This document shows, one piece after another, positions 48,717-57,462 of a DNA stretch of 64,000 nt (the stretch's first letter is position 1; the number at the start of each line of letters is the position of its first letter). The DNA is taken from contig NZ_CP181045.1 in the NCBI RefSeq assembly GCF_047795645.1, positions 4,030,001-4,094,000 on the forward strand. Reading direction: 5' to 3'. Under the pieces are notes generated by a model. The model saw only the letters and a list, made by a program, of their open reading frames with translations, was not told where the DNA came from and did no database searches. The position numbers and the translations under genes were made by a program. This DNA comes from Salipaludibacillus sp047795645 (GTDB lineage Bacteria; Bacillota; Bacilli; Bacillales; Salisediminibacteriaceae).

Positions 48717-49244
48717 ATGAAGAAAAATCGATTATTAATTCGCGCTGTTATTTTAATTGTGATGATATCGGCGATTAGCTATACGATGTACACGCATTTT
48801 TCTGAAGATAGAGGGTTGGTGGATGCTGGAGACAGAGCACCAGATTTTATCCTTGAAGATGTTAATGGTGAGGAAATTCATTTAGCAGATTATGCAGGAA
48901 AAGGTGTTTACTTAACATTTTGGGCGACTTATTGTACCTACTGTGTCGATAAGATGGAATATTTAAAAGAACATTATGAGGAATATAAAGCGAAGGACGT
49001 AGAAATAATAGCAGTGAATGTCAGTGAGTCATCGATTCAAGTGCAACGTTTTCTTGATCGCAATCAAGTTCCTTATCCGAATCCAATTGATCGAGGGATG
49101 GTAGTAGGTAATGCTTACGGTGTAACTGCTATTCCTCATACGTTGCTCATAGATGAAGATGGTATGGTTATCGAACGACAAATCGGAGGTAAAACGGAAG
49201 CTCAAGTTATAGAAGCTCTGGAATCGGTTGTTCCAGAGCAGTAA
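48717..49244 (+). CDS. ResA/TlpA-like membrane-tethered thioredoxin
   Basis: A 175-residue protein. One N-terminal helix (about residues 6-24) anchors an outward thioredoxin fold with GDRAPDFILEDVNGEEIHL, the active site WATYCTYC (CxxC) near residue 75-82 and the cis-proline loop AIPHTLL near 145. ResA-like proteins reduce disulfides for cytochrome c maturation or spore formation. The CTYC site differs from the CEPC of ResA, so the exact role is open. GGGGAGG precedes the ATG. It has its own terminator and lies next to the copper genes. Confidence 0.88.
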   Translation: MKKNRLLIRAVILIVMISAISYTMYTHFSEDRGLVDAGDRAPDFILEDVNGEEIHLADYAGKGVYLTFWATYCTYCVDKMEYLKEHYEEYKAKDVEIIAVNVSESSIQVQRFLDRNQVPYPNPIDRGMVVGNAYGVTAIPHTLLIDEDGMVIERQIGGKTEAQVIEALESVVPEQ

Positions 49245-49349
49245 TAACTTTCCAGACATATTTCCTTTTATACAACAAATGCACACGGATTCCTCAGAGG
49301 ATGACTTGAAAGAAATGTAAACAATTGTCACGGTAAATAAGAATAAGGT

Positions 49350-49386
49350 AAAAGTTCTTGCATTGTTAACAAGAACTTTTCTTTTA
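49350..49386 (+). terminator. Terminator of the thioredoxin gene
   Basis: The stem AAAAGTTCTTG/CAAGAACTTTT is followed by CTTTT. Confidence 0.8.
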
Positions 49387-49391
49387 ATTAG

Positions 49392-49420
49392 TTGAATACC
49401 ATACAGGGGTATAGTATAAT
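49392..49420 (+). promoter_or_regulatory. copA promoter with CsoR-type operator in the spacer
   Basis: TTGAAT (49392-49397) and TATAAT (49415-49420) are exactly 17 bases apart. Between them lies ATACC-ATACAGG-GGTAT (49396-49412), matching the Bacillus CsoR operator style (TACC...GGGGTA). A repressor bound here would block the promoter until copper is present. Confidence 0.85.
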
Positions 49421-49453
49421 GGGATTTAAGTTAGTTTAGGAGGAGGGAAATAG

Positions 49454-51922
49454 ATGGAAATGAAAAGATTTTTGGTGAAAGGCATGACTTGTGCGTCGTG
49501 CGTCAGTCGTGTGGAAAAGTCCGTTCAGAAAGTGGATGGAGTCCAAGAAGTCAACGTCAATTTGGCAACCAACGAATCACAAATAAAAATAGATCCAAAA
49601 AAAGTATCAGATCAACAACTGATTGATGCGATAGAAAAATCAGGCTATGAAGCGACAAGCATCAATGAGACAGATAATCATCAACTGTTGTTTTCTGTGA
49701 CTGGCATGACCTGTGCATCTTGTGTCAACCGAGTCGAAAAAAAGGTTGCTAAAGTTGAAGGGGTGGAGGAAGTAAATGTTAACTTAGCTTCGCATCAAGC
49801 ACAAGTGAAGGTGAATAAAAGAAATTTTGACCCATCTTTTGTTATTGAGGCAATTGAAAAAATTGGGTATGAAGCTGAGGTACTTAAGGAAAATCGTTCA
49901 GAAGATCAAGAAGACCATCAAAAAAAAGAAGCATCGAAGTTAAAGCGAGATTTTACTTGGGGTGCTATTTTAACGACGATTGTACTGATTGGTAGTATTC
50001 CGCACATGATGGCAGAGTGGGGAGCGTGGGTTCCAGAGTGGTTATCCAATCCTTATGTTCTGTTATTATTAACAAGTTTTGTTCAATTAGGGCCAGGGAT
50101 GAGATTTTATACGAGTAGTTTCAAAGTACTGAAAAATGGTTCGGCAGATATGAATGTCCTTGTAGCGATGGGAACGACATCCGCCTGGGTTTATAGTGGT
50201 GCGATGACACTGTTTCCAGAAACATTAACAAATATGGGCTTTCCATATCAACTTTATTATGATGTTACAACCGTCATTACGACGTTGATTATTCTCGGAA
50301 GATACTTTGAAGCTAAAGCGAAAGGCCAAACTTCCATGGCTATAAAAAAATTAATGGGATTACAAGCAAAAACAGCACTTGTCATAAGAGACGGCGAGGA
50401 AATTGAGATTGCGATGGAAGATGTGGTTATTGATGATGAAATTTTAGTACGACCAGGCGAAAAAATTGCTGTTGATGGGGTTGTTGTCAAAGGTAATTCT
50501 TCCGTAGATGAAAAGATGTTAACGGGAGAGTCGATTCCGGTTGAAAAAAGTGTTGATGATGAAGTCATAGGCGCGACGATCAATAAAACGGGAAGTTTTG
50601 TTATTAAAGCTACGAAGGTAGGAAAAGATACAGCGTTGTCGCAAATTATTCGTATGGTCAATGAGGCGCAAGGATCGAAAGCGCCAATCCAGCGTATGGT
50701 CGATGTTGTTGCCGCTTATTTTGTCCCAGCAGTTGTCATTTTAGCGACACTTAGTTTTGGGCTTTGGTGGATGATTGGACCTGAACCAGCATTTATTGTC
50801 GGATTAACCTCTTTCATATCGGTACTAATTATTGCCTGTCCTTGTGCATTAGGTCTTGCAACGCCGACAGCTATTATGGTTGGTACGGAAAAAGGAGCAG
50901 AAAATGGGATTTTAGTTAAGGATGCAGCTAGTTTGGAACGAGCAAATAAAATCACAACTGTTGTTTTGGATAAGACTGGAACAATTACAGAGGGGAAACC
51001 TGAAGTAACTGATATCGTCACTCATTCAAAGTTTACTGAAGAAGAATTTCTTGCCATCGTTGCTTCAATCGAGAAGGCTTCTGAACATCCGCTAGGTGAA
51101 GCGATTGTTCAACATGCTAAAGATAGGAACGTAGATTTACGAAGTGTCGAAAATTTCGATTCTATTACGGGGCGGGGGTTATCTGCTACATTGGATGATG
51201 TCGAGATCTTAATTGGCAATATCCTCTTGATGAAGGAAAAAGATATTCATGTTGAAGAGCAATTTGAGCATCAAGCAGTAGCTTTGGCTGACCAAGGAAA
51301 AACACCAATGTATGTTGCCATAAGTGGAACATTTGCTGGTGTCATCGCAGTGGCGGATACGCTTAAAAAGGATACGGTGGACGCGATTAAAGAACTTAAA
51401 TATATGGGCATGGATGTTGTCATGATTACAGGAGATCATGAGAGAACAGCGAAAGCAATTGCAAATCAAGCTGGGATTGATGATTATATTGCAGAAGTTC
51501 TACCTGAAAATAAAGCAGAAGAAATCAAGGCGTTTCAACAGAATGGAAAGATTGTCGCTATGGTTGGAGATGGAATTAACGATGCTCCTGCGTTAGCACA
51601 AGCAGATGTAGGAATTGCAATTGGAACGGGTACAGATGTTGCAGTAGAAACGGCAAACGTCACACTGATGAAAGGGAATATGATGAGTGTTGTCACAGCA
51701 CTAAGGTTGTCAAAAGCAACGATGAGGATGATTTATCAAAACCTTGGCTGGGCATTCGGTTACAACATCATACTAATACCTGTAGCAGCAGGGATTTTAT
51801 ATCCTTTCATTGGAATTTTTCTAAATCCAGCTTTAGCAGGAGCAGCGATGGCTTTTAGTTCTGTATCTGTTGTATTAAATACGCTAAGACTCAAAAAGTT
51901 CAAATCATTGCCGGATAGTTAA
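49454..51922 (+). CDS. copA: Copper-exporting P1B-type ATPase
   Basis: An 822-residue ATPase. Two N-terminal heavy-metal domains carry GMTCASC (Cys13/Cys16 and Cys87/Cys90). The transport motif is CPC at 462-464 (IACPCALG), with phosphorylation Asp506 in DKTGTIT, TGES in the actuator domain, the HP motif in SEHPLG and GDGINDAPALAQAD in the hinge. Eight helices are expected. The protein pumps cuprous copper outwards. GGAGGAGGG precedes the ATG. Its promoter carries a CsoR-type site. No csoR or copZ gene is in the window. Confidence 0.97.
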   Translation: MEMKRFLVKGMTCASCVSRVEKSVQKVDGVQEVNVNLATNESQIKIDPKKVSDQQLIDAIEKSGYEATSINETDNHQLLFSVTGMTCASCVNRVEKKVAKVEGVEEVNVNLASHQAQVKVNKRNFDPSFVIEAIEKIGYEAEVLKENRSEDQEDHQKKEASKLKRDFTWGAILTTIVLIGSIPHMMAEWGAWVPEWLSNPYVLLLLTSFVQLGPGMRFYTSSFKVLKNGSADMNVLVAMGTTSAWVYSGAMTLFPETLTNMGFPYQLYYDVTTVITTLIILGRYFEAKAKGQTSMAIKKLMGLQAKTALVIRDGEEIEIAMEDVVIDDEILVRPGEKIAVDGVVVKGNSSVDEKMLTGESIPVEKSVDDEVIGATINKTGSFVIKATKVGKDTALSQIIRMVNEAQGSKAPIQRMVDVVAAYFVPAVVILATLSFGLWWMIGPEPAFIVGLTSFISVLIIACPCALGLATPTAIMVGTEKGAENGILVKDAASLERANKITTVVLDKTGTITEGKPEVTDIVTHSKFTEEEFLAIVASIEKASEHPLGEAIVQHAKDRNVDLRSVENFDSITGRGLSATLDDVEILIGNILLMKEKDIHVEEQFEHQAVALADQGKTPMYVAISGTFAGVIAVADTLKKDTVDAIKELKYMGMDVVMITGDHERTAKAIANQAGIDDYIAEVLPENKAEEIKAFQQNGKIVAMVGDGINDAPALAQADVGIAIGTGTDVAVETANVTLMKGNMMSVVTALRLSKATMRMIYQNLGWAFGYNIILIPVAAGILYPFIGIFLNPALAGAAMAFSSVSVVLNTLRLKKFKSLPDS

Positions 51923-51977
51923 TGGAAGAAAGTTAGAGAGTACCGAATTTTTTGATATATATCCAAACGGAAATAGT

Positions 51978-52010
51978 GGGCTGTGCTAGTGATACAGCTC
52001 ATTATTTTTT
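51978..52010 (+). terminator. Terminator of copA
   Basis: The stem GGGCTGT/ACAGCTC (one G-T pair) is followed by ATTATTTTTT. A separate promoter-like TTGATA...TAAAAA (52029-52056) follows for the next gene. Confidence 0.65.
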
Positions 52011-52093
52011 GTGTTTACGTTGGGCTTTTTGATAGTGATGAATTATTCACTAAAAATAGACCATAATAAGTGTTAGTTAAGGAGGGGTTTAAC

Positions 52094-52423
52094 ATGGCGC
52101 ACGAACAATATCAATCGGTTATTAATGTTTTACATGAATGCATGGAGGCTTGTAACCACTGCTATGATGCGTGCTTAAAAGAAGGCGATATGAAAATGAT
52201 GTCCGAGTGCATTCGGTATGATCGCGAATGCGCGGATATCTGTGGTTACTTAGAACAGGCTTTAAGCAGAGGGACACCATTTGCTTCGGAACTTGCCGGT
52301 GCTTGTGCAAAAATATGTGAAGCATGTGGCGAAGAATGTAAGACACATGGTCATGACCATTGCAAAAAATGTGCAGATGCTTGTTTTAAATGCGCAGAAG
52401 CATGTAGGAAATTGGCTGCGTGA
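52094..52423 (+). CDS. Csp-type four-helix copper-storage protein (DUF326)
   Basis: A 109-residue helical protein with 16 cysteines, mostly as C-x2-C or C-x3-C on helix faces (HECMEACNHCYDAC, CAKICEACGEEC, CKKCADACFKCAEAC). This is the pattern of copper storage proteins of the YhjQ/Csp3 type, in which a four-helix bundle holds many cuprous ions in its core. No signal peptide is present, so it is cytosolic. AAGGAGGGG lies before the ATG at 52094. It follows copA with its own promoter, and together they form export plus storage. Confidence 0.9.
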   Translation: MAHEQYQSVINVLHECMEACNHCYDACLKEGDMKMMSECIRYDRECADICGYLEQALSRGTPFASELAGACAKICEACGEECKTHGHDHCKKCADACFKCAEACRKLAA

Positions 52424-52490
52424 TGATAGTGATTGTGTTTTATTATCTAGACTTCTTCTCCTGTAACGATTGAATTTGAATTTCTCTCTT

Positions 52491-52977
52491 ATTCAGACCG
52501 ATTTGCAAATTCAGATGAGCTAACAGTCCGAATCCTATGCTGATTCGGACCGATTTCCGAATACCAATCGTCAATCAGTCTAAAACCTCGGCTGATTCGG
52601 ACCGTTTTGTAAAATCGGATGCGCTAACAGTCCGAATCCCATGCTGATTCAGACCGATTTCCGAATACCAATCGTCAATCAGTCTAAAACCTCCGCTCAT
52701 TCAGACCGATTTGCAAATTCAGATGGGCTAACAGTCCGAATCCTATGCTGATTCGGACCGATTTCCGAATACCAATCGTCAATCAGTCTAAAACCTCGGC
52801 TGATTCGGACCGTTTTGTAAAATCGGATGGGCTAACAGTCCGAATCCTATGCTGATTCGGACCGATTTCCGAATACCAATTGTCAATCAGTCCAAATCCT
52901 CCGCTCATTCGGACCGTTTTGTAAATTCAGATGGGCTAACAGTCCGAATCCCATGCTGATTCAGACCGATTTCCGAA
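52491..52977. repeat. 52-bp repeats in a 104-bp higher-order array
   Basis: Two related 52-bp units alternate. Unit a starts ATTC(A/G)GACCG(A/T)TTTG, unit b starts ATTC(A/G)GACCGATTTCCGAA. The ab dimer starts at 52491, 52595, 52699, 52803 and 52907, exactly 104 bases apart; the last is incomplete. Each a-to-b junction can form a hairpin GTCCGAATC / GATTCGGAC with a seven-base loop. There is no reading frame (52 and 104 are not multiples of three) and no variable spacers. The remaining spacer from 52980 to 53300 shows nothing certain. Confidence 0.95.
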
Positions 52978-53306
52978 TTCCCTTAACTTTTGTCAATAAG
53001 TAGCAGGGGACAATCTTTGTTTTCTCTTTTAAATTCGACTTGTTAATAATCATTTATTTCTAAATAACGACTCGATTGTTTTGGCATCAATCTATTCAAG
53101 TAGCGATTGCTATGTATGATGAGTTGAAGGGAATCGTGTTGGCAGTTTCTGAGTAATGATTTCATAAAACGAATTCGACAATGTCGGGTTCGTTTTTTTT
53201 ATTATTTAAACCAAGATAAATCGCTGTAATGTCTAAATTACTAATAATCAACGATTTCTGGAAGGATATAACAGAGGGATGTAGAATACATTCATTAGAC
53301 TTTTTT

Positions 53307-53331
53307 TCTATCATAGGCACGATGATAGAAG
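53307..53331. promoter_or_regulatory. Inverted repeat upstream of the AraC operon
   Basis: TTCTATCAT and ATGATAGAA are perfect nine-bp arms with a seven-base spacer, 64 bases before the AraC-type gene. It is an operator candidate, perhaps for autoregulation. Confidence 0.45.
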
Positions 53332-53394
53332 TGGAAACTATAAAGCTATTATCTATGAAAGTTGTATTCGATCAGTAAGAGGGAGGGGAAAGGG

Positions 53395-54192
53395 ATGGCA
53401 ATTGACAACAAATACTCAGAGATAGAAGAGGTTATCACATTTATTCATCGAAATATTGATGATCCGCTCACTCTTTCGAAGTTGGCAAATCATGTTTCAT
53501 ATAGTCCATATCACTTCTCGCGTATTTTCAAAGCGAAAACAGGCCTTTCACCTTTATACTACGTTTCATCCATTCGATTGCAAAAAGCGAAAGATTTATT
53601 GTTACGCACAGATTTAACAGTTCGCGACATTGGGCTAGAAATTGGGCAACAAAGTCTTGGGACGTTTACGACCCGTTTTACAGAGAGAGTTGGAATGACA
53701 CCTGCTTACTTTCGGGCTTCGGTTACTCAGGCAGACGATAAGCTCGTTTCATTACAAAAACTGAAAGAATGGTCACTACCGCTGTTCAAGGGAACACAAT
53801 TTACTGATATGACAGGGACAGTAACAACGTCTGAACCATTTCAAGGGGTGATCCTCATTGGGTTATTTCCAAAACCAATTCCAGAAGGTATGCCACTTTA
53901 TGGGACATTAATAGCTACCGTAGGTGATTTTTATCTGACGAATGTTAAGCCAGGGAGGTATTATCTGATGGCCACTTCAGTACCGTGGGGGTCGAAAGCA
54001 ATTGATTTTTTATTGCCGCATAAAACGTTAAGAACACGTTCAAAAAATCCGATTAACGTTAAACCTTTCTCTCCTATTCCGCATCAAGATGTCAAACTTT
54101 ACCCACCAAGAATCGACGATCCACCTATTTTAATCTCTCTTCCGGTTTTAATGAATAATTTTCTCGAACGGCTGCCAAACAATAGCAATTGA
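53395..54192 (+). CDS. AraC-family regulator with C-terminal effector-like domain
   Basis: A 265-residue protein. The DNA-binding domain is at the N-terminus (about residues 8-105: VITFIHRNIDDPLTLSKLANHVSYSPYHFSRIFKAKTG, then TVRDIGLEIGQQSLGTFTTRFTERVGMTPAYFR). About 150 further residues have a beta-rich look and may bind a ligand. GGGAGGGG lies before the ATG at 53395. It heads a five-gene set of small enzymes and probably controls it. Confidence 0.88.
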   Translation: MAIDNKYSEIEEVITFIHRNIDDPLTLSKLANHVSYSPYHFSRIFKAKTGLSPLYYVSSIRLQKAKDLLLRTDLTVRDIGLEIGQQSLGTFTTRFTERVGMTPAYFRASVTQADDKLVSLQKLKEWSLPLFKGTQFTDMTGTVTTSEPFQGVILIGLFPKPIPEGMPLYGTLIATVGDFYLTNVKPGRYYLMATSVPWGSKAIDFLLPHKTLRTRSKNPINVKPFSPIPHQDVKLYPPRIDDPPILISLPVLMNNFLERLPNNSN

Positions 54193-54251
54193 TAAGAAAT
54201 TCAGTGTTATTTTTCATGCTACGATGAAATTAATTTAAAGGAGGAATCGAT

Positions 54252-54617
54252 ATGAAGACAAAAACACAAGAGTTTATTCAAAAATTTAATGAAGCGTTTG
54301 CGACAAATGACATCCGATTTATTGAAGAGAGCGTGACAGATGATGTCGTATGGATTATGAAAGGTGACACTGTTATCAATGGCAAAAGTGAGATGGTAGA
54401 GACACTTAATAATATGGATAACGGTGGGAGTTTTGAGTTAACGATTGATCATATTATCACACATGGGAAAACAGCAGCTGCCAATGGAACAATGAAAGTC
54501 ATTAATTCGACTGGTGAGGATGGAGCGATTTATGCATTTTGTGATATTTACAAGCTGAGCTCATCTAAAGATGGAAAAATAAAAGAGCTTACTTCTTATT
54601 TGATTGAAGAGAAATAG
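54252..54617 (+). CDS. NTF2/SnoaL-like small protein
   Basis: A 121-residue protein of the cone-shaped NTF2 fold: TQEFIQKFNEAFATNDIRFIEESVTDDVVWIMKGDTVINGKSEMVE is the classic start of SnoaL-like domains, and the rest is strand-rich. Such proteins act as isomerases, hydrolases or ligand binders. AAAGGAGG precedes the ATG. It is the second gene of the AraC set. Confidence 0.82.
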   Translation: MKTKTQEFIQKFNEAFATNDIRFIEESVTDDVVWIMKGDTVINGKSEMVETLNNMDNGGSFELTIDHIITHGKTAAANGTMKVINSTGEDGAIYAFCDIYKLSSSKDGKIKELTSYLIEEK

Positions 54618-54703
54618 ATTTTTTTAGAGAAAGTAAGGTGTTCTAAATATTTCGTGAAACTGTGTCATACAAAAAGAATTATCGCAAAAAGGAGCGATAA
54701 GAA

Positions 54704-55306
54704 ATGGCGAAAGTGATTATTGACATGTCTATGTCATTAGACGGATTTATTGCAGGAATGAATGATAGTCAAGAAAACCCGCTTGGAGATGGCGGGGGAA
54801 TCCTTCATGACTGGCTGTTTAATGGAGAGAACGATAGTAATTACAATGCTTTTTTTAAATTATCACAAGAAAGCAAATTTGTTTTTGATGAGTCGTTTGA
54901 TGCTACGGGAGCAATTGTAACCGGTCGAAGGACATTTGATATCGTTGGTGGATGGGGTGGTAACCATCCTATTAACGTTCCAGTTATTGTTATAACTCAT
55001 TCTATCCCGAAAGTAATCCCTAAAGGTTCCACTTCATTTACATTTATGACTAATGGAATAAAACAGGCAGTCCAACAAGCAAAAAAAGCAGCAGGAAATA
55101 AAAATGTTGGGATATCAGGTGCGAGCGTTGCTCAGCAATGTATGAGAGAAAAGCTTGTGGACGAAATTCACATTCATCTTGTACCGGTGCTGCTAGGAGA
55201 CGGCGTTAGGTTATTTGAACCCTCTTCGAAAGTAACCAATATGGAAAAATATAAGGTCATAAATGCACCTGGTGTTACTCATTTTAAATTTCAAGTCAAG
55301 AAATAA
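54704..55306 (+). CDS. RibD C-terminal/dihydrofolate-reductase-like protein
   Basis: A 200-residue protein of the bacterial DHFR-like (RibD_C, YwjB/YyaP) group: IIDMSMSLDGFIAGMNDS at the start, VTGRRTFDIVGGW near residue 73, NVGISGASVAQQCM near 145 and DEIHIHLVPVLLGDGVRLF near 163. It should bind NADPH and a pteridine or pyrimidine-like substrate. AAAGGAG precedes the ATG. A paralogue lies two genes downstream. Confidence 0.87.
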   Translation: MAKVIIDMSMSLDGFIAGMNDSQENPLGDGGGILHDWLFNGENDSNYNAFFKLSQESKFVFDESFDATGAIVTGRRTFDIVGGWGGNHPINVPVIVITHSIPKVIPKGSTSFTFMTNGIKQAVQQAKKAAGNKNVGISGASVAQQCMREKLVDEIHIHLVPVLLGDGVRLFEPSSKVTNMEKYKVINAPGVTHFKFQVKK

Positions 55307-55335
55307 TAGTGTCTGAATGCAAAAGGAGAGAAAAT

Positions 55336-55728
55336 ATGATTAAAAAAGCATTTCAATTGACGGTTTTTGTCAAAGATCAAGAAGAGGCAAAGGCATTTTA
55401 TACAGAAAAATTAGGGTTCGTTATTCATCACGATGAAGAGTTTTCCCCAGGATGGCGTTATGTAACTGTTGCACCGCAGAAAAGCTGCGAAACTATGTTG
55501 GAACTTGTAATCGCGGAAACACCAGAACAAGAAGGCTTAGTTGGAAGACAAGCAGCGGGGCAAGTTCTGATCATGTTTCACACAGACAATATCGAAGAAG
55601 ATTATCGAGAGCTTCAAAAACGTGGTGTTAAATTTCTTGGAAAACCGCAACCTGTACCAGGTGGAAAAGGCGTTGCATTTGAAGACTTATACGGCAACCA
55701 TCTAGATATGTTTGAACCGACAGAGTAA
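55336..55728 (+). CDS. VOC-family (glyoxalase-like) protein
   Basis: A 130-residue vicinal-oxygen-chelate protein with FQLTVFVKDQEEAKAFYTEKLGFVIHHDEE, GWRYVTVAP, then FHTDNIEEDYRELQKRGVKF and the closing FEDLYGNHLDMFEP, whose glutamate is the usual last metal ligand. The ATG at 55336 follows AAGGAG. Members act as dioxygenases, isomerases or antibiotic-binding resistance proteins. Confidence 0.87.
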   Translation: MIKKAFQLTVFVKDQEEAKAFYTEKLGFVIHHDEEFSPGWRYVTVAPQKSCETMLELVIAETPEQEGLVGRQAAGQVLIMFHTDNIEEDYRELQKRGVKFLGKPQPVPGGKGVAFEDLYGNHLDMFEPTE

Positions 55729-55753
55729 GGTAAACAAGAAAAGGGGCATTGTA

Positions 55754-56320
55754 ATGAGAAAGGTCATTTTATCGATGGTTACATCAGTCGATGGATATGT
55801 AGAAGGGAATAACAAAGACATTTCTTGGCACGTGTGGTATGACGAGATGCAGGATTATATGTTTGATTTCTTAGATACTGTGGATACATTTTTTTACGGG
55901 CGTATCTCTTATCAGTTGATGCTCCGTCATTGGCCTTCAGCTGAAAAGAATAATCAAGGAACAAATGAAGAGGTAGCTTTCGCACGGAAAATGAATGAAA
56001 TGAAAAAAGTAGTTTTTTCACGAACGTTGGAGGAATCTTCCTGGAATGCACGGATTGTGAAAGACAATGTAGCAGAGGAAGTGAAAAGGCTCAAGCTACA
56101 ATCTGGAAAAGACATGGTCCTTCTGGCTGGTGCTGATTTAGCAGTAACGTTTATGGAACACAACCTTATCGATGAATACCGACTTATCATTAGTCCGGTT
56201 GTGTTAGGAAAAGGCAAGTTGTTATTTAAAGAAGTCGAGCAACGATTCGAACTCGTCAATACGAAAACATTTAACTGTGGCAATGTGCTTTTAATTTACA
56301 AACCTTTTAAAGAGATATAA
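55754..56320 (+). CDS. Second RibD C-terminal/DHFR-like protein
   Basis: A 188-residue protein: VILSMVTSVDGYVEGNNKDISWHVW at the start, FYGRISYQLMLRHWP near residue 46, DMVLLAGADLAVTFM near 119 and DEYRLIISPVVLGKGKLLF near 139. It is the same fold as the 54704 product but from a distinct subgroup. GGGGC lies before the ATG at 55754. It is the last gene before a clear terminator. Confidence 0.87.
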   Translation: MRKVILSMVTSVDGYVEGNNKDISWHVWYDEMQDYMFDFLDTVDTFFYGRISYQLMLRHWPSAEKNNQGTNEEVAFARKMNEMKKVVFSRTLEESSWNARIVKDNVAEEVKRLKLQSGKDMVLLAGADLAVTFMEHNLIDEYRLIISPVVLGKGKLLFKEVEQRFELVNTKTFNCGNVLLIYKPFKEI

Positions 56321-56389
56321 ATCATTAATTAAAAAGTGATCTTCTCCCAATCCAAGTTTCTGATAGCAGTCAGGGGAAAGGTCTTGAAA

Positions 56390-56419
56390 AAAAGCTTTAG
56401 AACTCTCTCTAAAGCTTTT
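56390..56419 (+). terminator. Terminator of the AraC operon
   Basis: AAAAGCTTTAG/CTAAAGCTTTT is a perfect 11-bp stem with an eight-base loop. The right arm supplies the T residues. Confidence 0.7.
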
Positions 56420-56516
56420 ATGTATTTTGAAGTTCCATGCTATTATTCTGTAACTTTATCCAATAACTATCGTCTAAGAATTCAAGTAATTGTAATTATG
56501 ATAGGAGGGATTGGAC

Positions 56517-57287
56517 TTGGTAATGAGAAAATGGATACCTTATGCAGGTACGGTTTTGGCAGTTGTCGGTCTTGCGTTGGTTTTTCAAATGACATTTGGT
56601 TCATCATCTAACGAACCATCAACATTGGTAGATGCAAGCAATGATTTTCAAGGAGGCACCTTGGCTGTAAGTGAAGTTGGTGAAGTTAGTTTAGAACCAG
56701 ATATGGCGACTATCCACCTTGGGGCTCAAGCAGTAGATACTTCAGCTGATGAAGCACAAAGTCAAGTGAATGTAAGAATCAATGCTGTTCGTCAAGTTCT
56801 TGAGGAGTATGGGATTGATAAGGATGACATTCAGACTGCTAGAATGAGCGTAAACCCGGATTATCAGCTAGATCCTATGATGGCAGATGGGAATGGCGAA
56901 GAACGGTTCCGCGCAGAGCATATTCTTGAAATCGACTTTAAACAAATTGATGAATTGGGAGAACTAATTGATGATGTATCGGAAGCTGGTGCAAACCGTA
57001 TTGAGCAAACAAGATTTGCATTACAAAACTCAGAAGAAGCAGAGCACGAAGCATTAGAGCAAGCAATTGAAAAGACAATTTCGAAGGCCGATGTGATGGC
57101 ACAGAGTGCAGGAAGGGAACGTGGCGAAGTATTGCAAATTACTGATCAACAGGCACAAGTGAACTTACCAATGCAGCATTATGACCAGAGTGATGGCATG
57201 ATGGAACGTGCAGAAAGTTCAACAGTTATCGAATCTGGACAAGTTACAATTACGCAAAGGGTAGATGTTGTGTATGAGTTGAAATAA
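56517..57287 (+). CDS. Membrane-anchored SIMPL domain (DUF541) protein
   Basis: About 256 residues. One N-terminal helix (about residues 8-26, YAGTVLAVVGLALVFQM) is followed by a short linker and a SIMPL domain: LAVSEVGEVSLEPDMATIHLGAQ, VRQVLEEYGIDKDDIQTARMSV, then ALEQAIEKTISKADVMAQSAG. It is probably displayed outside the membrane. AGGAGGG best fits a TTG at 56517 (seven-base spacing); ATG 56523 is the alternative. It is a paralogue of the anchorless protein at 21.2 kb. Confidence 0.85.
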   Translation: MVMRKWIPYAGTVLAVVGLALVFQMTFGSSSNEPSTLVDASNDFQGGTLAVSEVGEVSLEPDMATIHLGAQAVDTSADEAQSQVNVRINAVRQVLEEYGIDKDDIQTARMSVNPDYQLDPMMADGNGEERFRAEHILEIDFKQIDELGELIDDVSEAGANRIEQTRFALQNSEEAEHEALEQAIEKTISKADVMAQSAGRERGEVLQITDQQAQVNLPMQHYDQSDGMMERAESSTVIESGQVTITQRVDVVYELK

Positions 57288-57462
57288 GAAATATTGTACT
57301 CAAATGAAGAGGCTAAAAGTTCTGCTATTACAGTGCTTCTGGCCTTTTTTATCGCGTTATTAGAAAATAATTTTAATACTTCATCCAAAAAGTGTAACAA
57401 ATTGATATAATAGAAAGCGCATACTTAACTGAATAGAACAATATTAATTAAGGAGTGAAATG

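Noticed and set aside
52491..52977. Possible CRISPR array
   Set aside because: The whole 104-bp period is conserved with no unique spacers, the repeats are too long, and no cas genes are present. The same applies to 8774-9170.
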